From Trichobilharzia regenti (lineage: Eukaryota > Platyhelminthes > Trematoda > Strigeidida > Schistosomatidae): a stretch of 64,000 bases of DNA. Under the pieces are notes generated by a model. That model saw nothing but the letters and a program-made list of their open reading frames with translations. It was not told the DNA's origin and did no database searches. Position numbers and translations under genes: made by a program. Location: assembly GCA_944472135.2 (NCBI GenBank), contig OX235270.1:86437168-86501167 (forward strand). Reading direction: 5' to 3'. Below are positions 58,401 to 64,000 of the stretch, piece by piece; within the stretch, counting starts at the first letter, position 1, and each line of letters begins with the position of its first letter.

Positions 58401-60949
58401 ACAGTTGGCAGACTATCAACTTTGTCTACAGTAAAAAAACATAACTGATATGAATTACAAGATTTACAACAAAACAGGTTTCAAGAGTATCCATAAAATC
58501 CACATAGTGAAATACGCTAGGGCAAGATCTCCCTGAAAAATTATGCTTACTTCCATGTACACAAACAAAAGCAATTTAGTAATACTCTTAACTTTCCTTG
58601 GTAATTCTTATCTGACTGTATTATTGGAAGCAGAGTTACCTATTATCTATCTTATAATCTGACCTAATTGGCCTTGTATTTTCTTATTTTTTATATAATT
58701 TATTTTGACAGGCTTTTGTGTGGTAAGATTGCTCAAAATGTCTAGCGTGAACACATCACATTTTTAAAATAAATTCTGTCTTCTTACAACGCTATCCAGA
58801 TATCTATTGATTGCAAATTATGCTAAGTTTCTAGAAACTTGCTGTAAATCCTCTAAATCATTCCATTAGTTCAAGAGTCCATAGTTTTCTTTGTTACCAA
58901 GGAAGACATGTCATTTCACCGACTCCTAGTGTTTTTGCACGTCGGAAGTCGTGCATATCAGTAAGAACAACAGTACCAAAAAAACATCCACCTAATCTAT
59001 AAGACATATGCATTATTTTACTGATAGTTTCATTTTTTACAATACGACTAGATTAAGGGTATCAAAACAGGACTTGATTTAAATTTTTTTGAATTTTTTG
59101 ATGAACTTCGAATTATTTCTGTAGCATGAGTATTTCATTAAACCTAACCTTTATATACAGCCATTCTTCAGTCAGCATCCCATTTCAAAGAGAATGCAAA
59201 GTTAAGCACCGACCAATGTTTATAGTGACTACTAAATTATACAAAAATATTTTTGTGACTTATACTTATCACTAATTTTCTGAAGAATATTAGTCATTAC
59301 TGTGATAAGTATAAAATCTTTATCTAAAATTAATAAACGGCTAGTTAGCTTCTAAAGCATACGCATTGCCTGGAAATGAAATGAAAGATAGGGAACTTTT
59401 GAATTTTTTCTGGTAAAGTTTGTGTAATAGAGCTAAAGCCTCTCCCCCCACCCCGCACCTCCATTTGAAAGTCACAATATTCTAATTTGTCACAAAGGTT
59501 ACGTTAAAATAATATTCAAAAATTATAAAGTCTGAAAAATGACTTCAGCTTTCTTTCACACTTCTTTTTCCTACTAGTTCAAAATGAAATTATCTTATTT
59601 ACAACTTATGAATATATAAAATGACAGTAGATTACTGAAATTTTATGTGATGTTCGCTTTTTTCTTAGAAAGTCGATCTTTTATTCAAAAAAAACAACTT
59701 TTGATTAGTCTTTTTCTACGTATATATAAACACTTTGAAAGTATACTAAAGTTTGAGATAATTTCAGACTTAATTGTTTTTTTTTGTTCTTGTTTGTATG
59801 CCATAGAAAACTTATTAAACTAGATGACTTTTTACAGTGTCCTACTACAGACATATTTTTTAAAAAAATTCCTTTTTTGTAGAGTCAAAACGAAAGAAAA
59901 AAACAACTCGTACTGTAACAGCCTTTCGGCTTTCACTAGTTATTTATATAGAGACCGTGTATTTATAGTCAAGTTAATAAAACTTACGAGAAATTGTTTA
60001 TACAATGTTCAGATTAGGGCTTCTGACACTTTTGTCTCCTATGAAATTTCTTTCCGGTGAAATAAAAATGCGATGAAAATAGATGTGAAGTGATGGAAGT
60101 ACAAAGCTTTTAATAGTACTCAGCAGGTCTCTAAATATTTGTGAAACATGCTTGCTTAATCATAAAATCAGTAAATTTGAGACTGCTGAAATGGGTTTTT
60201 TAAAGTGTCTGGCTATTTCTCCCCTCAATTTCTTTCTAAACGAAGACGAGTTAGAATTACAATTCGTCTGTGTATTTCTTCTGAAAACTTTCTCTCAGAG
60301 GGAATTAAATACATTGGTTTTAAATTTCGAATATTTTAAACAAATGACACTCATTTCATACATCACAATAGGAATGATCTAACGGTTGATGGAAAACTAC
60401 GATGTTTTTTTCTCTCGATTGACCCAGATTTTCTTGACAGCTTGTATCCTAGTTGAAACAGTGATGTTTTAACAGATATCGTTGCCCTACATGCATTCAT
60501 GTCTGCTTTTGTCACTTTACTATGACGTTTACCACACAACTTAATTTATAAATTGACAGAAGGATGTAGGAGTAAAACTAGAGCATTCGTTACAAATTAT
60601 TTTTGCTTACAGAGAAAAAAGCTAGGGTCTAAGGTTGAATTCTAAACTGAGCAAACTGGGAAAAAAGTTATTTCATTCCCTTGTATGCATCTGACTTGTT
60701 AAATAATGTTTTTATAAGAATTTATACATCCAGCTAAATGTTATTTCGTAGTTACCTGAACTAAAGAGATTTTCGTGGTTGTTTCCTTATTTGAATATTA
60801 ATAAACAGCTTTGAAGAATGCTTTTGAATGCTCACTTAACTATTCGTTCATTGAATTCCAAGAGGAATTTAGATCTTCAGAGTTACAAACATTGCACGCG
60901 GTTGTCTGCCATCAATCTCACCTGGTTATCCGACTACTGAAATTCCTTA
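58401..60949. other. AT-rich sequence without recognisable gene
   Basis: No supported feature; open frames at 59824-60060 and 60152-60382 lack motifs. Confidence 0.4.
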
Positions 60950-61890
60950 TTTCTTCCTCATATGATCTCCTCCATGTCACCACTGGACACTCAATTCTTC
61001 TGTTCCTAATTGGGTATGTGATGCTACCTAAGTATCTAACCAGCCTACATCCAGTCGATCCCATTCTCATTCTGAATATTTATCGGTTAGTAGGTTCTTG
61101 GTTGATTTTGATGCCAGCCAGCAAACTATCTTACGTTAAGTATCAAGCCAGAGAAGGCAGCTGCTGACGACAACCTGAAATAGCCTATCTCTAAACCATA
61201 GAAAAGCACTGATTTGACACTAGTATTGAAGATTCGAATATTGTTCATTGAGCTTCTTTCTGCACATCTTCGCACCGACTTTCTGATTCATTTTTAGCCT
61301 TAACATCTATTCTGCGCAGCATGAAGTTGAGACGACTGATACTGTCTACGTAAATGGGTGACGTTCCTACCTATGGATTCCTTCCTTTACAATGATGCAG
61401 CCTCATATTTTGCATGGAATTAGCAAGAGCATGATTCCAGGCCAGTTTTCGCAAAGACTTAAGTTGCTGCTCTTCAGCAGTTTAATAGAGCCGCCCTCCT
61501 ATCAATCAGGAGGTACCTTACCTTCCTTCTGCTCTCTTTTTCATTTCCTTAGCTTCTCCGTTCGCTGAGCTCACCTCCTGTTTTCATTGTTCACGTTCGC
61601 ATTCTTCCGAAATCAGTTTTAATATCTGTCCCCACTTTGAGCTTCATGTCACCCATTAGAAATTTTACCACACCACATGGCTGGGGTCTTCTCCACTATA
61701 TACTGCAGCTAGTTAACTTTTCGTTTCTTCCACAGTAATTAAATCTTAATGTTTCACGATTAATCCATTGTCTTTTATCCCTTTGCATCTGAATGATTTC
61801 TAAAGCTCTTCTACTGAAGTGCATTTTATCTATAAGAAGTTGGACAACTTAAAATTTTGTTTGAATAGTTTGGGGGAGGAGTCAGAGGTT
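60950..61890 (-). pseudogene. Old, internally deleted RTE retrotransposon
   Basis: Scattered similarity to the 44321-47605 element in the same orientation and order: 'gatctcctccatgtcaccac' (3' region), 'agcatgattccaggccagtt' (RT), 'aggaggtaccttaccttcct' (RT), and 'ttcatgtcacccattagaaa' (endonuclease GDMN region). Large parts are missing and all frames are broken. The 118-codon forward open frame over part of it (60811-61167) is a shadow. Confidence 0.65.
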
Positions 61891-62389
61891 TCATGGATTC
61901 ATCTAGAAAGCAAACAATCAAAATGTTAGGCTTGTACAGAGAGGCAATTTATGTTAACAGCATAATGTGGACATACAGTAATCACTCCTGAATAAGTGGC
62001 TTTGGCATTCACTCACTTAACACTACTGTAAATATAGGAATAAAATCACAAGATGGTTTTAGTTACTTAATACTATGTAACCCCTAGTAACTAAAGTGTA
62101 GAACACAAAATTGGTATGCTTTTTTTCAAATTAAAATCGTGATGTCATAGAAGTATTAAGTGTACTGTTGGATTTAAATAGTTTAAATTTTCGTACATTA
62201 GAATTAAATTATCGTTTTGCTTTCGAAGTAGACCAATTTTTTCACGTAAACTGGAAACATCAAAACAATGTGGAGTATAGCCATTCGTGTATAATCACAT
62301 ACTGTAAACAAACACTAGGTAATTTGTGACTTAAAGTCAGTTTATGTAAAGACGTTCGCATAGCAGTTTTAGAAATGCAAAACAACCTA
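61891..62389. other. AT-rich sequence without recognisable gene
   Basis: No supported feature. Confidence 0.35.
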
Positions 62390-62578
62390 CGAATTTTTTT
62401 TGATTTCAGCTTGATTCCACACTATATTTTTTGTACAAGTATGGAATTTTCAATATGTGATATCGGTAGCCTAAATTTTGCAGGACGACCATAGATATCA
62501 GGTGTGCGCCGGCAGCGGATCGAACACCGGACCATGTGCATGGTCGGTGGGAGTCCTAACCATTGTGCCACCAACGCA
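62390..62578 (-). mobile_element. SINE-B, reverse-strand full copy
   Basis: In reverse: head 'tgcgttggtggcacaatggt', B box region 'ggtgttcgatccgctgcc', body 'cacacctgatatctatggtc', 'gcaaaatttaggctaccga', 'tgtggaatcaagctg' and an A-rich tail. Same family as 8204-8330 and 52465-52656. Confidence 0.8.
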
Positions 62579-64000
62579 CATGTATATGTTCGCTTCCCAT
62601 TCTCTATATTCTGCGCTCAAATAAACTTCATAGGTGATTGGGGTAAGAAATTTTCATCTTCATTTTGCTGAAAAGAAATTAGAAGTTTAGGGCGAAGATG
62701 GTAATGTTTTTGTGCTCTCTAAGCTTTGTAAGCTGACTGTGGACATTTCATCACTGGATACATTTGCCAACAAAACTTATCTTACAGCATTTTCAGTACA
62801 TCTGAAGAAGTGAAATTAAAGCTTCAACAGTTTGGCCAGATTCCATGATGAAATAGTTTTATTTGGTGATATAACATACAGTGATAAAATATTATCCATT
62901 TATTAATGATGTTTTGAGCACAATTTATTGCTCATAATCATATCAAAGTATTCACACGACTTTCAGGTTTCATTTGAATGTTGTATAATAATCAAAGTGA
63001 CAATATTACCATAATACAAGTATCTCAACTGTAAAATAAACAGAATATATATATAAACCAATAGTTAAAAACTGATAAAATTATAAGCTTTCCATTATAA
63101 GTAAAAGGTAAAAGACAATTAAGCAGTTAGTAAAATGAGAAGTGAAGAAAGTGATGTAGAATTTAGTAAATACATTTTGTTTTAAACACACTGAGAAACG
63201 TTGATTTATCTAGATCATATATTGATACTTTCATAAGACCGTCTACTCGATGATTTTACACCACTGATAATATTTTCTGGGATTGTTAATCAAGTAATGT
63301 ATTAACTGTTGCAGTATTCGTCGTCATTTTTCTGTCCCTCTTGATATACGATCGGCACCAAGGGAAACATGAAAATACTGTGTAGAAGCCTTTACGAAAT
63401 CTGTATTGATATCGGGATTTTGATTGTTGTTGGTATTGTAGATTTGTTATACACCAGTCGATTTTCACCATCACCATGATGAAAAACAAAGCAGAAAAAA
63501 CACTCGATGAAACGTGAAAATTGAACTTAAGACATTCATTTGTTGGAGGAAACATAACTGTTACTGTTTTTATCATTAGTGATAGTAATAACATCTTTGT
63601 TAACAATGTTCACTAAGCGCCTCAATAAATAATATACTAGCTACTTAAACCATAAGTGAAAATTTAAGTCGACCAGTTCCATCAAACTTCAAAACAGTAG
63701 GAACTGACTTACACATGTACTTAGCCAAACTTCAGAAACATAGGCAGCCTTAACGGCAACTGATCTAGTGAATTTTAATAATATAGTCAAATATTTGTTA
63801 GTGAAATTAGCTAGGATTTACAAGCATTCACAGGTCAAAATTTGCTTCCAAAGTTATCTACATATTTTCAGAAATACTGTTCTGTGTCTACACATATTTG
63901 AGAAAATGCTAAACAGGAATAACATTTTATTACATTAATATCACTATCGTGTCATCAGCCTGCAGTGAAAGGTTGATACATAATTAAAATTGTTGTTAGG
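62579..64000. other. AT-rich sequence without gene; one dispersed repeat
   Basis: At about 62880-62965 'gttttgagcacaatttattg' and 'ctcataatcatatcaaag' repeat the foldback family of 2395-2705. A 106-codon reverse-strand open frame at 63286-63606 has no recognisable motif; it is rich in Phe, Tyr and Ser and is probably chance. Confidence 0.4.

Noticed and set aside
62799..62815. Hammerhead core (CTGAAGA...GAAA)
   Set aside because: Only three bases separate the core strands, so no stem II is possible.
63286..63606. 106-codon reverse-strand open frame as a gene
   Set aside because: Low-complexity hydrophobic start and no family resemblance; nothing beyond length supports it.
1..64000. CRISPR arrays, bacterial operons, spliced-leader, rRNA or snRNA genes
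   Set aside because: None seen; sequence character and elements are those of a eukaryote, and no spliced-leader or snRNA motif was found by eye.

Overview
This is an AT-rich, repeat-dense eukaryotic window with no host gene I can recognise. Its closest fit is a schistosome-type blood fluke (Schistosomatidae, Trematoda). Four signs support this: RTE-clade (SR2-like) retrotransposons, Penelope-like elements (PLEs) with C-terminal GIY-YIG endonucleases, tRNA-derived SINEs, and short repeats carrying hammerhead ribozymes, including one remnant resembling the Schistosoma Sm-alpha hammerhead. Species cannot be fixed from the sequence. All recognisable protein-coding potential belongs to retroelements, and every copy appears damaged.

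Layout. 1-9.2 kb: hammerhead-SINE fragments, a 229-bp hammerhead-derived palindrome (2779-3007), a well-kept tRNA-headed SINE (6647-6892), and a palindromic hammerhead element (8534-8966) nested in a PLE terminal region with an 11-bp target-site duplication (TSD). 9.6-14.9 kb: PLE remnants on both strands and a recent RTE 3' end. 16-19 kb: a reverse-strand SINE, an old RTE tail, and a compact GIY-YIG element bounded by 113-bp inverted repeats and an 11-bp direct repeat (19133-19855). 22.7-27.8 kb: a 738-bp foldback made of PLE C-terminal sequence, an old SINE, and a decayed reverse-strand PLE. 28.9-42.3 kb: a hammerhead SINE, then two 1-kb inverted arms (29681-30915 and 41303-42302) that flank a decayed RTE and an Sm-alpha-like remnant. 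43.1-47.6 kb: a mosaic of hammerhead SINE, opposed PLE tails and a nested SINE, followed by a near-full-length reverse-strand RTE. 52-64 kb: more SINEs, a hammerhead SINE with TSD, two forward-strand PLE remnants and an old reverse-strand RTE.

How the parts relate. The RTE seems to drive one SINE family (SINE-A): its 3' tail matches the RTE 3' end, and its body also resembles the RTE 5' UTR behind a tRNA-like head. A second family (SINE-B) has a related head on a different body. The hammerhead SINEs have their own tRNA-like region and a 46-nt type I hammerhead with a very short, self-complementary stem III. Inverted, foldback organisation recurs in the hammerhead SINEs, in the PLE-derived pieces and in the large 1-kb duplication; it is the most distinctive feature of the window.

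Coordinates of diverged repeats are approximate because they were read by eye. Long AT-rich stretches between elements hold no gene I can support; they are listed as such.
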